Below are positions 11,636 through 24,049 of a stretch of 64,000 nt of DNA, piece after piece. Position 1 is the first letter of the stretch. The number at the start of each line of letters is the position of its first letter. The notes beneath the pieces are model-generated. The model made no database searches and was not told the DNA's origin. It saw only the letters and a program-made list of their open reading frames with translations. The position numbers and the translations under genes are program-made. The stretch is taken from assembly GCF_002288925.2 (NCBI RefSeq), contig NW_022097993.1, forward strand, positions 7,255,537 through 7,319,536, in the 5' to 3' direction. The stretch is from Delphinapterus leucas (taxonomy: Eukaryota; Chordata; Mammalia; Artiodactyla; Monodontidae).

Positions 11636-12440
11636 GATGATTTATAAATTCTGTACTTGTATTTTGGAATATCTTGACTCATGGGAAGAACCTTCTAGTG
11701 GAACTCCTATTTTAATTGGACAAATATTTATTATATATTGGAATTGCAGTGGAATGAGAGTGCCTACCTATAATTTTGCAGGGTCTGTGTTTGGAAAAGT
11801 ATTTAAGGGGTAATAAATCAACTGATATTAAGAACTTTCCTTAAAAGGAAACATTCTTTGAATAGACAACGTTGAATGAAATTACTTGGCCTACAAAATT
11901 GATCTGTTCCCAAACAAAAAAGATGAGGAAAATAGAAATGAGGATAGACTTCCTTTAGCAGACATTTTTCTGAGTACCTCAAAACCTTTAGAAAGTATTT
12001 TTCTTAATTAATAAAAAGTATGTTTCATAGGAAAAATTCCATTGAAAGTGTTATAATTTTATATCTACTTATCAAAAATGCAATTTTGAAGATTTCAGGA
12101 AACTTTATGAAAAATGTAAAAATAATAAAACTATCATGAAAATAAAATTCCTCAAAAGATACTATAAAACAATTTTAGATATTGAAATATGTATCATAAC
12201 TAATTATTAATTTATGTTATTTTTAATGTTCAGTTAGTCATGAATTTTTTCAATTTGCTTTATTTTTATTTTAAAACAATTATAATTTTGAAAAATTTTG
12301 AATAAAATTATTTAGTAGGTTTACTAATGTAATAAAACCAACTCTCAATAAATATTTCAAAAAGTCCTATAACTTTAATGACTTTGTGTTTTTGCTCATG
12401 TTCAGATGTATCCCAGTTGACAACAGATTTTATAGACATC
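11636..12440. other. No gene recognised
   Basis: Very AT-rich sequence with many stops in all frames. No feature is supported. Confidence 0.55.
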
Positions 12441-12605
12441 TTATTTTAGTAGCTGCATGACCTTAAGAAAATCACTTAACTACATTAGTCTTATTTTTCT
12501 TATGTACAAATGGGGATGATGTTACTTATGTCAAAGTTAAGTATGAGGGATAAAGAAAATAATATGTGTCAAGTGCTAATCACAGTCTAGCAATATTATT
12601 AATAT
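12441..12605 (+). mobile_element. MIR SINE
   Basis: In order: tagctgcatgaccttaagaa, atcacttaactac, acaaatggggatgatgttac and gtgtcaagtgctaatcaca. This matches the MIR core and 3' part in forward orientation. Confidence 0.75.
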
Positions 12606-13455
12606 TATAATGGTTCTTAAAAAAGGGCTACAATCAACTAGACAACCCCAAGTATTCAAGGAATACTTTCTACTTGCCTAATACTTTTCTTGGTATTATG
12701 ACCTGCAGGAATAAGTCTCTTATAACCTACTGAAGAGATACCACAAGCAGCCATGAAAAATATGGAAAAAATGATTATATGTGGCAGCTTATAGTTTTAA
12801 ATGCTTATCTGTATGCTTACAGAAGTAGAAAAGACATTAGCGATTGGAGAGAACATGATAAGCTGGTGTTATCATTTGGTCTTTACAATATGCCTAGTAT
12901 TATCTGAGGAACTGGAAATTCAAGAAGACAGAGTTCTTATTCTCAAGAAGCTCAGAATCTCCTGAATCAAGGAAGGCACCACATGTCAGGTGAGAGGCAC
13001 TGTTTGGGGCAAAAGAATAGAGAATTATGGGAAGGGAGTAAGCATTTTAGGTGTGGTGAGCTTTGTTTACCTGAGGCATTGGCTTGGCTGGAGGGGAGGG
13101 GGTATTGGAGAGTGGTGGGCAGTAGGGCTGGGTAGGCAAAGAGAGAAATTCCACAGTAAAAACACTTGGGATTGCTTTCTGAGCATGCCATCAGTGTGTT
13201 GCCTGGCAGAAGGATATTTTTCCTGAGCCCTGTTAGGTTGTTAAGTTTTCCATTATTAACTTTATAATTCTTACATTCCTCCTGTATTATGCTGAGAACA
13301 AACAATGTGGGCTTCAATCTTTTTAACACTTGTTCCTGTATCAACCAGTTCTCAACCACATGGAAGGATGGAATTAAGAGCCACACTGGTGTGGAGTAAT
13401 TGCGTGGGTTGATTTTTTCCAGAAGTTGACAGAGAAAGACATTCTGTACCACTCA
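12606..13455. other. No gene recognised
   Basis: Contains a 161-codon minus-strand open frame (13452-12967). Its translation shows no signal peptide, domain or family I recognise, and there is no exon-like context. I regard it as chance. Confidence 0.45.
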
Positions 13456-13605
13456 TAGCCTTTTAGATACCATCTCCTAATCTTATAGGCGAGAACCGAG
13501 GCTCATGGCAGTTGCCTAAGATCACTTGGATGTATGTGGAGGGCTGGGACCCAGGCTCCATCTCCTGATGCCAGGCAGTGGCTTATTCTGCTCGATCAGC
13601 ATCCC
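13456..13605 (-). mobile_element. MIR SINE
   Basis: In reverse: ataggcgagaaccgaggctc, gttgcctaagatcacttgg and agggctgggacccaggctcc, the usual MIR order. Confidence 0.7.
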
Positions 13606-14184
13606 CGGAATGGGCTGCTAGGGACACTCATTCCAGAAGGTATTAATTGGAGCTCCCAGAACAAAGGGTTCTAGGGAGAAAAAGAGTCTTGGAAATACTG
13701 CGTGTTAAATCCTTCTCTTGGGGATCCAGGTTTCATAGTAGCACATTAGAAACTTAAAGGAGTTCCAAAGGTAAAAACAAAACAAAACAAAACCCCCCAA
13801 AACAAAAAACTTCTTTAACAGTGTTAATAGTTAAGATGACATATCTGCAGAGAAAGACTTTCTTTGTACATCTTGCTAATGGGAAATTGTTTTCCCTTAA
13901 CACCAGTTTGGGATGACCTCACACCCCTCGTCCTCATTTCTCAAGTTAGCGTGGCCCACAGCCTTTGCTGGGTGCAGCTGAAGTCAGAAGGACCAGGATT
14001 CTCAGCAACAAGAAAAGTCACGGTCTTCACAACAGGACTTTACACTCACAGGAGATTGAAGGAAAAACGGGCACCTCCGTTTTACTGAGTGTCACCAGAC
14101 CATTGATGCATCTACTGGGCTGAAATATGAGCTAAGTATATCTTATTTCTCGTTTATTGAAAGCAGTATTGCTAGCAGGGAAGA
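13606..14184. other. No gene; small (AAAAC)n tract
   Basis: Unique sequence. A short AAAAC-type repeat lies at about 13772-13810. No gene or named repeat is otherwise seen. Confidence 0.55.
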
Positions 14185-14700
14185 GCTTGTATTTGGTGTC
14201 AGCTAACCTTGTTCTTGTCTAGCTATGGCATTTAGCAGTTCTGTGATCTTGGGGAAGTTATTTAAGCTTTTTGAGTCTCCATTTCCTTATCTGTAGAATG
14301 GGGATAATAATTCCCCACCCTCAGAATATTTGTAAGAATGAGATGCTATAGTACAGAACATATAACATGTCACATACAGTGCATAATATATGTGTTTAAG
14401 ATTCTTAGCAGTGGGGCTTCCCTGGTGGCGCAGTGGTTGAGAGTCTGCCTGCCGATGCAGGGGACGCGGGTTCGTGCCTTGGTCCGGGAGGATACCACAT
14501 GCCGCGGAGCGGCTGGGCCCGTGAGCCACGGCCGCTGAGCCTGCGCGTCCGGAGCCTGTTGCTCCGCAACGGGAGAGGCCACAGCAGTGAGAGGCCTGCG
14601 TACCGCAAAAAATTAAAATAATAATAAAAAAAAAAAGATTCTTAGCAGAATTCTTGGCATATAGTATGTGCTCAATAGATGTAGCTATATGAGTATCATG
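14185..14700 (+). mobile_element. MIR SINE, split by a CHR-2 SINE
   Basis: Forward MIR: ctatggcatttagcagttctg, cttggggaagttattta, ctccatttccttatctgtag and aatggggataataattcc. After the inserted SINE come cttggcatatagtatgtgct and caatagatgtagc. The break at 14412-14634 is an exact SINE insertion with TSDs. Confidence 0.85.
14412..14634 (+). mobile_element. CHR-2-type tRNA-derived SINE
   Basis: Forward element starting near tggggcttccctggtggcgc. The B-box-like gggttcgtgcc is at about 14467, followed by the ctgagcctgcgcgtccggag body and an A-rich tail. A perfect 14-bp TSD, aagattcttagcag, lies at 14398-14411 and 14635-14648. The duplicated bases are host MIR sequence. Confidence 0.95.
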
Positions 14701-14814
14701 TTATCGCTCCTTCGTACTGAGTGTATGTGACAGGCATGTGCTAAGTGCCTTTACATACACAAACATATATGTAATACAAACATGTATATAAATGAGCTTT
14801 ATATTTTGTATATT

Positions 14815-15030
14815 TGCAATAGTAGTTGTCATTTCCTATGTGCCAAGTACTCTGCTAAGCCTTTTTATGAATTATCTAATTTAGTTTTGACAATAGTCAT
14901 GAGGGGTTAGTATTTCCATTTTGTGGAGGAGAGAATTGAGGTGCAGAAAGGTTAACTTATCTAAAGTTAACCCCCTTATCTAGGGGCCAAGCTAGGCTTT
15001 GAACCAGCCGAATGTTATGCTCTTATACCT
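14815..15030 (-). mobile_element. MIR SINE
   Basis: In reverse: cctatgtgccaagtactctg, gaattatctaatttag, gtatttccattttgtggagg and gaattgaggtgcagaaagg. Together with the MIRs at 12.4, 13.5 and 14.2 kb it forms a cluster of four in about 2.6 kb. Confidence 0.8.
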
Positions 15031-17039
15031 CTTTAATGAAGATAAAAATTGCTTAATTTCGAATTGTAAATTTCTATTTTCATATTAGACATACAGAGTA
15101 TAATAAACTTGGTAGTCAGGAATTGTTTTAAAATTTACAAAACAATATTAAAATTGAGCTAAAAATTTTTAAAAATCCATCATACAACCATCCAAACATA
15201 ACTTTCATGTGCTATACTCCCTTCTAGCCCTTGTGCAAAAAATATTTTTCCATGATTGTAATCAATGTTGTGTTCTTATCAATGACAATTAAATTATAAT
15301 GGTTTTAATGTTTCATTTTCATAATTATCGTCTTCAGTAGCTGCATACTGTTTCATCAAGACAACGTAACAATTAGCCCAGTCATTTTTCTACTTGTCAG
15401 ACTTTGATGTTTCTCCACCCTCCCTTTATTTGGCATGATCTAGCGTTACTTTTAATGCTACAAAACAAAACAATCCCCCCCTGAATCATCCATGTTAATT
15501 GTCAGTTTTGAACTCAGTATTTCTTTAACAAAATGCATCTGGGATTCCAGATATAGAATACCGTTATCCTTTGGAAAGGCTACTTAGTATTTTCTGGCAT
15601 TTTAAAGCCTGTGGGAGGTTGCACAGGTGTGATTCTTTCTTAGGGACATGGTACAGCCCGTTCATGCAAACGTCGCCATTGGACATTATCTCACACAACC
15701 TTTATATTCGGAAACAGACAAGGGAGAGACTGAGTGATGCCAAAGTCCCATAGACGAGAAACCCGTCACCAGTTATCCGTCACCCCTTGAAATAAGTCAC
15801 ACAGTGTCAACCACTCTGCTACAATGGACTTCCAGGTCTGGTGATTTGTCTTCTTCCTCTTCTGGCTATCCCTTCAGTTATGTATGCTCACTGCTATTAA
15901 TAAAAGGCTATCTGCCTCTTTTATTTCATTCAAAAGATACTTATTATGCCTCTGCAATTTCTGGATCCAAAAAACATTTTTTTCCCCTAATTGAATCCAC
16001 CTGCACTAAAATTATAAGTTTCATTCTCCTTACTCCCTTCATTATTATAGGTTTTGACAGAATATGGGATATTCATACTCACTTCATTCACTGCACTGAT
16101 TTCTGAGGTTATGGGATCCATACAGAAATGGCTTGGCTACAGTACATTTTGCCATCTAACTTTTAGCTACTGAACAGTGCCACCTTATCTACTTTGGGAT
16201 CATACTCATATTAGACAAAAAAGTTTATTGTGGGTTTAAAAACTTCTTTTTCCGGACTGAGGCATACACTGAATTCAGTACTGCAATTTATCCCAACAGT
16301 GCAGGAACTGCTTTAAAAATGGTTCATTTTTCCAGAGTATCCTGAAAGCCTAGGCTTTGTGATCTTTCTTGGATAGCCAAGTACAGCTTGCTTCCGTTTA
16401 CAAACCTAGGGGAAATGATCATTGCACAAACTTCATATTTTTAAATGGAAACGAAAAAAGCAATAGCTCTCCAAAGACTCCTTTAAGAAAGGCAAGTTTA
16501 TGGAACTCAAATATTTTCTGAAATGTTTGGCCTCATGATATATTTACAGTAGGAACCCACTATTTTCCTTGAGCCCTCGAACTTTCATTTTAAGACCTAT
16601 AATCATTCTACAGCTATAAGTTAACTGCTGAAGGATGGAATTTTACAGGATGTGCTACGTACAGGGTGTGAACAGAGGAAAGCATATGTTTTCACACTTC
16701 AGGTTGTTAGGGGAAAAATGGTATTTGAGCATAAATTGGCATTAGAAGGAAGGAAAGCCTTGGTTGGTAGGAAAAAGAAGTCTGCTCTGTTGAACTGCAA
16801 TGTTTGAGGTCTTCAAAATCATGTACAATTTTTTTCATGTTTTACATTTTTAAGCAAACTTGAAAGAAACATTGGGAAGGGAGGGATCTTGTGATCCTAG
16901 ATTGAGGTTGGATTTCCATGGGCATTTTCATTTTCCACCGTGCCAGTACTGCAAGAAGAACTGAAAGAAGACCTCATGCGGCAGAAGAAAACTGGATGAT
17001 GGAGACATAACATTGAGAGCAGCAGGAGAAGAAAAGGAG
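15031..17039. other. No gene; mostly unrecognised
   Basis: AT-rich to mixed sequence. At about 15060-15440 the wording vaguely resembles an old LINE tail, but not well enough to name. The region at 16850-17040 is purine-rich. Short frames show no domain. Confidence 0.45.
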
Positions 17040-17456
17040 GCAAAAGAGGAGGCTGGGCAGTGGTGGCCCAGAGGAGGGATGATGGAGGCTGGGACTAGGG
17101 ATTAGCATGGGGCAGTGGAACTCGTGAAAAGTGGATGAGTTCAAAATCTATTTTGTGTGTAGAACTGACAGTAATTGGGATGGATTTTTTTAAAAAAAAT
17201 GAAGACTGAGTGATGAGGCACTATCAAGAGTGATTCTCAGAATCCCTGCTTGAGAGACTGGGTGATGGAAGCGGCACCAGTTAAGGTGGAGAGCACAACT
17301 GGGGGAGGAGATGTGCAAACCAAGTGTGATTTGTGAGCCTCAGGCGGAAGTATAAAGCAGGCAGTTGAATGCATGGAGCTTAGAAGTGAGTGTAGGATGA
17401 AAATATAAACTTCGAAATCATTAGAATATATAGATGATATTTAAATTATGGGACTG
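17040..17456 (-). mobile_element. L2 LINE fragment
   Basis: Reverse of L2 ORF2/3' sequence: gggatgatggaggctgggac, gaactgacagtaattggg, acaactgggggaggag, ggcagttgaatgcatgg and atatagatgatatttaaa in L2 order. An L1 tail follows immediately. The L2 may resume for a few tens of bases after 17976. Confidence 0.75.
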
Positions 17457-17458
17457 TG

Positions 17459-17515
<57 letters not shown>

Positions 17516-17965
17516 ATGGAATATTACTCAGCCATAAAAAAGAATGAAATGATGTCATTTGTAGCAAAATGGGTGGACCTAGTGCTTATCATACTAAGTG
17601 AAGTAAGCCAGATAAAGACAAATACCATATGATATCACTTATGTGTGGAATCTTAAAGAAAGATACAAATGAACTTATTCCCAAAACAGAAAGAGACTCA
17701 CAGACACAGAAAACAAACTTACGGTTACCAAAGGGAAAAAGAAGGTGGGGGGAGAGATAACATATTCACACTACTATATATAAAATAGATAACCAACAAG
17801 GACCTGCTGAATAGCCCAGGGAACTACACTCAATACCTTGTAATAACCTATAAGGGAAAAGAATCTGAAAAAGAGTATACATTTATGTATGTATAACTGA
17901 ATCGCTGTGCTGTACACCTGAAACTGACATGATATTGCACATCAGCTATACTTCAATAAAAAAAA
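17457..17965 (+). mobile_element. L1 3' end inserted in an L2
   Basis: After the microsatellite it reads aatggaatattactcagcc, atactaagtgaagtaagcc, gcccagggaactacactcaa and ctatacttcaataaa, then an A tail. Candidate 10-bp TSDs, tatgggactg and tatgagactg, lie at 17447-17456 and 17966-17975. The left copy is L2 sequence. Confidence 0.88.
17461..17515. repeat. Compound (TA)n(CA)n microsatellite
   Basis: About 14 TA units followed by about 13 CA units, at the L1 site just before aatggaatattactcagcc. Confidence 0.97.
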
Positions 17966-17975
17966 TATGAGACTG

Positions 17976-20900
17976 GGAGTAATAACAGCAACTATATCAA
18001 ACCTTGAACAACTCCAAGGCTGTTTGTTCCAGGAGGTACATAATGCTATCTGACTCATTAGAATGACTCTTTTGGTTGAAGTCATATACCCACTAGTCAC
18101 TAATGGCCTGAAGTTTTAGTGGCAAAATCATGCAGATATTCCTTCTCTTTTTTATCCATGTTTTCCAATAATACAAAAAATATTTTTGTATAAAAGAGTA
18201 GCTCTTGATTGGAGGCCTATCTATCTAATATATGTATTTAGATTTGAATTTGCTCCATGAAACTCAGGTGGAAAAAAGTCACATTTTAATATATTTTGTT
18301 ACTCAAATATAACCTGTCTTCCAGGCTCCGTGCTTTATTGGTGGGAAATTTAACTGTAGTTCTGCTTTTATGAGAAGATTCTATTCTTCCAGAGGCTTTG
18401 GCAAAAGTTCCAGGGGCTTAACTGGTCAGAAAACTTGGACCAGGACCCTCTGAGCCCCTCATTTTCCCGTGGTTATAGCAGCCACATCTTCATCAGCCAG
18501 TGAGAAGCTGCCTTTGCCTTAAAGGAAGCCATGTAGGATTTAATTTTGAGCTGAAAGTTGGGCTGATCTTCCAACCAGAATCTTTAACTGAGAATCTCAA
18601 AAATTTCATGTTTCTATTTCTATGGAGGTCCCTGGGAGAGAAGGATCCAGGCTGTGGACTTTGCAGGCCCTTCCTGGGCCCAGGAGAGGCTGGCTTTGCC
18701 ACTTCGCAGCCCATCCCTTTTCTACTGTGTGTCCATCACCAGGTGTAATCTCAGGTTTTTTTCTCTTGCCTACCTGGATCAGAGACTAGTTTCTTGGGGG
18801 ACCAGGACATTCTCCCTCCCCACCTGGTTTGTGGTTTTCAAGCTCCACCAGGCCTGCTTTTGCTTTCACGTGATGCCTATGCCCTTGATTTCAGATTGGT
18901 GGGTGCAGCTTGCTCCAGTCCACTCACCTTGCCCACACGTAAAGCTAACCAACGGGCAGTTGCACTTCTCAACCCCCTTGTTGTGGTTGTGCAGTGTGGT
19001 CCTTAGCCTCACTGTGGGCTCAGTCCTTCTCCTGCAAACCCTGGACCTTTGCCTGTTGCCCGACTAGTCACACTGACTAGTCACAAGCAATCGGACTGAC
19101 AGGTCTGCCCACTGGTAGGTATGAGCTATCTTATCTGCCAGTGTGTTTTGGAAGGGGCCTCAGGAAAGGTGCTGACCCCAGGCTTCCCAACAGCTGACAA
19201 AGCAGCTGACTGAGCTTTCAGCTGCTCTGATAATGTCTTGTCCACTTTAGCTGGTTACAGATTAGGCCAGTTCCCCTGAAATCATCCGTTTGACACCTGT
19301 TTCTCAAATATTGGATGTGGGCCATCACGGCCTTCCTCTGCTTTTTTCTATAATGGCATCGGTAGTTGAAAAAAATGAGAGATATGTCAGGGTTTAGTCA
19401 AATTGATCTCAGAGCAAAGCAAGTGGCTGAAAATTGTCCTGCTGTACTTGTTTTTAAGAGACCATCCACATTGTAGTGTGTATCTACACACACACCTGTT
19501 CAACTGGCCTCCTGGCGTTCATTCAAACAACTGACATGCTCTGATCTCTGGTATTCAACACATCAGGGTATCTGTTTTCATTAGTGAGACAGTCATTCAA
19601 ATTCACTAAAGCCCTAAAGGGTGGAAATTCTTTTTCTGGAAAATAAACTCAGTTATTGATAACTTACTTTTTGCATCAAAGGGAATACAGATTCCCCCCA
19701 CTGCCTGTTTCAGTGTGTTAGCTGCTGTCTTGGGTGGTATGTTTAAGTGAGGGACCATGGGAGTGTTTTCATACCCCAGGACTCTGGCATCCAGGTCATC
19801 GTGGGCACTTCTTGTTTATGAAGATGTTTCCTGTTTGGAAATTCAGGATCTGAGACAGAGACTTCAAAAATCAATTTCTATACTTTTCTATTTTTGGTGT
19901 TTCTCTAGTAATGACAGAGAAATCCACCTCTTAGGCAAACTCTTAAGATTGTTCTTAGCTATTTTTCCTTTCTAAACTTTTTGAGTATTACTCTACACTT
20001 TCTTAGGAGATTTAAAGCATTCTGTACATGCTTTCAAACTCAGTTCTGTCACATCCACTGGTATTTCCCACATCCGTCGTTTTGAGAGTCCACGTTTATC
20101 TTTGGACAACAGGGCTCCGACGGGGTCACAGCTGTAACTGGTTTCTCAAGCAGTCTGAACTCAGTGGGGAATGAACACGAAACCATCCGGTTTTCCTGTA
20201 GTCACTGACTGGGACCAAGCTCAGATGAATTTCTCTTTGTTGTATCTTGGACAACATCTTGGCCAGATTAGAATTGGGGTCACTTTGGATGATTTAAAGT
20301 GAGTCGATTTTAAAACTCTGGTCTCCTTTCTGACTGAAAACTTAGCTCGTCCTCTCTGCCAGTAGATTTGGAATGGGAGTGGGCAGGGTCTGCTCCTTTA
20401 CTTCCCTTTCACTTGCAGAAAGGAGGCTGAGACTAGAATATCTCAGGGATAACTGTTCTTCTCTGAGAACAGGCAGACTCTGGTGGTCATTAGGGCTGCT
20501 CATCGGGGTTTCTGTTCTCCTTCCTGACACTTGGAGGAGTTGCACTTACCCACTCCCTTATGTACTTTTATACTGACAGATGGAGGAAAAAGGGAATGTG
20601 AGGGAATCCTACATTCTTCAAGTTTCCATCTGGAAGTGGCTTATCTCACTTCTAGTCAGTTTTTCAGCCAATGACCACCGTAGTCTACCTTTCTGGTCCT
20701 CAAATATTTGGCTACCTCTTACCCAAAAGTTCCATCCAGGTATTGCATTCAGCCCCAAGTCCAAAATCTCTGAGTGATGGTGCAGAGTGTCTTTACCAGG
20801 TCTAGGCATGGCCGCTGTTAGTCTGAAGATCTGTGAATGTGATAGACAAATTACCTACCTCCCACACACCCATTACAAAGTGGTGGGAGAGGCATAGGAC

Positions 20901-22039
20901 AAGCAAAATCAACATTCCCATTTAGAAAGAGGGAAGAACTGGAGACCCAAAGCAGCTTCAGGTCCATAATGATTCTGAAATCCAGACAGTGAGGAACATT
21001 CCTTGATTTAGACCCCAACTCTGCTCACTGGGAGAGCTTCCTGGTCCACTGTTCCCCATGGCTTTTGAATCTGTCGCTCTAGAATGTTCTTTCTTTTCCA
21101 TTATTCTTTGAGATAATCAAAACAGATACTGGGAAGTTTGTCTGTCATTGAGTACTGAGCAGTTTTATCAATCTGCTTCATACCTGTGGAGACCTGAGAT
21201 CATTTTAAACCTTGGAACAGTCATCACCCTTTTTCAGTTCCCATATATGGTTTCTGTGGTAGTATAACTTGAAAATAGCAAGCACCATATCTTTTAGATT
21301 CCATTCAGTTACATTTGCCAATAACCAGTTCATTTTAGACATACTAATTCATTTTGCTGAAGTTCTCCTGTCTCCACTTGAGTTAATTAAGAGTGTATGA
21401 AGCTTTTATCTTTTTTCCCTAAACCTGTTTCCAGTTGGAAGAAATAAGCATTAAACCTTTAGCTGTACCTTGCTGTTCTGTCTCCTTAATCAATTCAGAG
21501 GCTTTAACAATGAGCTTGAAAGCCACACCCTTGATTTTATCCTCCGTGCGTTCTAACTGGTCTTTATCATTCTAAGGCATCCTTAACTCTTTCTTTTACA
21601 AATTGAGAAAGGAGAAGTAGTAGCCTCTTGCAGCTTTTTGATTTGTGGATTTTATCTATTCCAGTTTATTTGCTTTTACGTCTGCCTGAAGCTAGCCAAA
21701 TCTTTTCTGAACTCATCTATTCCTCATAATACTTTATCAAACGAAGCTAACAGCAACCAGCACACAACAGTAACATTATTTTCTTATCTCTTTCACTAAA
21801 GCTACAGATTCTCCCTACATATTATCTTCCCTCCAAGTTATTTCAGGCAACAGTTTTACCAAAAATATCATTGGTATGCAGCATTAATCCTCATCTTTTC
21901 AGCTTCCAGTAACAGTTTCCTAGCTGCCCATCACCTGATTACTAAGCAATGCTATGTATTTGTGGTTTTATGTTATATGTCATGACTGCACATCACACTA
22001 CGTGCTAACTTCTGTATCGGTAAGAATATGCTACGTAGT
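17976..22039. other. About 4 kb, no gene or repeat recognised
   Basis: The longest stretch here without an identified element, and less AT-rich than its surroundings, especially 18.4-21.1 kb. Several open frames of 60-137 codons exist (the largest at 18654-19067, plus strand), but none shows a domain, splice-supported exon or family I know. It could be unique intergenic or intronic DNA, or a decayed retroviral internal region; I cannot tell which by eye. Confidence 0.4.
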
Positions 22040-22345
22040 GCCAGCTAGAATATGCTGTAGTACCAAACATCCCTAAAACTTCAGTGGCTTAACCCAACAA
22101 AGTTTATTTCCTCCTCCAGCTACATGTCCAACACAGGATAATAGAAGAACTTTTTTCCTTGTGGATGTTCAGGGACTCAGACTGATGGAGCCTCTAGTTG
22201 ATGAAGGCTCCATGTAACTAGCGTTCATTGACTACAGCTAGTTACTTGGCTATACCTAACTTCAAATTGGATGGGGAATTGTAAGACTACCAGATGCCTG
22301 GAAAGAAAACTGGAATGTTTGTGAACAGCTCTAACGAATTTTATA
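22040..22345 (-). mobile_element. Solo LTR fragment, MaLR/ERVL-like
   Basis: In reverse: aaaacttcagtggcttaacc, agctacatgtccaacacagg, gactcagactgatggag, ctatacctaacttcaaattg and agatgcctggaaag. These follow an old mammal-wide LTR consensus. The subfamily is not certain. It contains a 9-bp inverted repeat (gtaactagc at 22214, gctagttac at 22237). Confidence 0.6.
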
Positions 22346-22554
22346 ATCTTTGGAGCAAAATAGTAATTGGTTCTAGCTTTTGCTATTTTAACTTGCCCAT
22401 CTGTGGTGCAGATGTGGAATGCACAAGAATTCTTAACAACCCTGATACTTCCCCCAAGCCTGTTTCTTTCATGCTCTTCCCAATTTACTTAATAGCAATT
22501 CCATTTGCTCTGTTTTTTTGTTAAGAAATCTTATCTTCCATGTTTCTCTTTCTT

Positions 22555-22885
22555 TCACACTCAGCCTCCAATCTGATAGTCAATCTGATTGGTTTTACCT
22601 TCAAAATACATCCATACTATTACCACTTCTTTCCAACTTCACCTCTACATTTAGCTGTAAGCTACCATTGTTGTTCACCTCCTAAATTGGTTGCCCTTTT
22701 TCTACACCTTCAACCTGTAATTATTCTCAATACATTTCTCATCATAATTTTTTAATGCAAAAAGCATATCATATAATTCCCTTGCTCAAAACCCTCCAAA
22801 GGCTATATCTTTAGTGCCTGAAACAGAACAATGCCTGGCACTTAGTAGATGCTCAGGAAAGTTTGAGCATCTGAATGAAAAAAAC
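22555..22885 (+). mobile_element. L2 3' fragment
   Basis: Forward L2: cttgctcaaaaccctccaaa followed closely by gcctggcacttagtagatgc. The normal spacer between these L2 landmarks is missing, so the copy has an internal deletion. Confidence 0.65.
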
Positions 22886-22984
22886 AACATTGATCCATGA
22901 AAACACAAATAGATCCATGGAACCAAACTGAATATTCATGTGGGAATTTTGTATATGGTGAAGGTGGCATTTCATGTCAGTAAA

Positions 22985-23625
22985 TAACAAATATTGGTAA
23001 AGATGTGGAGAAAAGGGAACCCTAGCACACCGTTGGTGGGATTGTTAATGGGTGCAACCACTGTGGAAAACAGTATGGAGGCTCCTCAAAAAGTTAAAAA
23101 TAGTACTACTATATGATCCAAAAATCCCACTTCTGGGTGTATATCCAAAGGAAATGAAAGCAGGATATCGAAGCGATGACTGCACTTTCATGTTTGTTGC
23201 AGCATTATTCACAACTGCCTAGATATGGAAATAACCTCAGTGTCTGTTAACAGATGAACAGCTAAAAAAGATGTGGAATATTACTCAACCATTAAGAAGA
23301 AGGAAATCCTTCCTTCTGTGACAACATGGATGGCACTTGAGGGTATTCTACTAAGTGAAATAAGCTGGACAGAGAAAGACAGATACTGCACAGTATTACT
23401 TATATATGGAATCTAACTAAAAAGTCAAACTCTTAGAAATAGAGAGTTGAAAGTGGTTGCCAGGGGCTGGGGGAAGGGGCAAATAGGGAGAGGTTGGAAA
23501 TGGGTAAAAACTTTCAGCTATAAGGTGAATAACTTCTGAGGATCTAATGTAAAAACATGGTGACTACAGTTGATAACACTGTATTATATTTAAAAATCTG
23601 AATTTCTTCTCTAAAGACAAAAAAT
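22985..23625 (+). mobile_element. Old L1 ORF2 end and 3' UTR
   Basis: In order: gatgtggagaaaagggaacc, ccactgtggaaaacagtatg, cccacttctgggtgtatatc, gcagcattattcacaactgc, tactaagtgaaataagctgg and gataacactgtattatattt. It has no microsatellite at the usual TATATA position because that segment is deleted. Confidence 0.88.
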
Positions 23626-23664
23626 AATGATGCCTGAATTAATGTTTCTCCCAGAACATTATTT

Positions 23665-23900
23665 GGGTTATTCATTCATGCATTCATTTGGCAAATACTT
23701 TTTGAGAGCTAGAAGCAGTCTCTGGTTAGGTCCTAGGTACAAGCTAGTGAACAAAATAGACAAAACGTCTGCCATGAGGGAACTGAAGCATTCATTGAGC
23801 ATCCAATATGTACCAGACACTGTGTTGAGGCTGTAAAGATGAATATAGTTCCCGCCTTCAAATACTTTTTAAAGAAACAGATAAGAACATATAATCACAA
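23665..23900 (-). mobile_element. Two head-to-tail L2 3' ends
   Basis: The L2 3'-tail pattern occurs twice in a row. The first has cattcatttggcaaatac with gtctgccatgagggaactg. The second, from about 23790, has cattcattgagcatccaat, gtaccagacactgtgttg and gttcccgccttcaaatac. Both are in reverse. Confidence 0.65.
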
Positions 23901-24049
23901 CCCAGAAATAGTATATACCATTATACCTCTAGAAAGAAAAGTGGTGTCAGAAAAAAAAAAGATTGTATATGGCGTATATACTATAAAAAGTCAAAACAGA
24001 TAACATGACAGAAAAAAGTAATTTCATATTCATAAGACAGCTAACTGGT

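Noticed and set aside
12967..13452. 161-codon minus-strand open frame
   Set aside because: It has no recognisable domain, initiation context or splice structure and abuts a MIR. Length alone is weak evidence among many frames.
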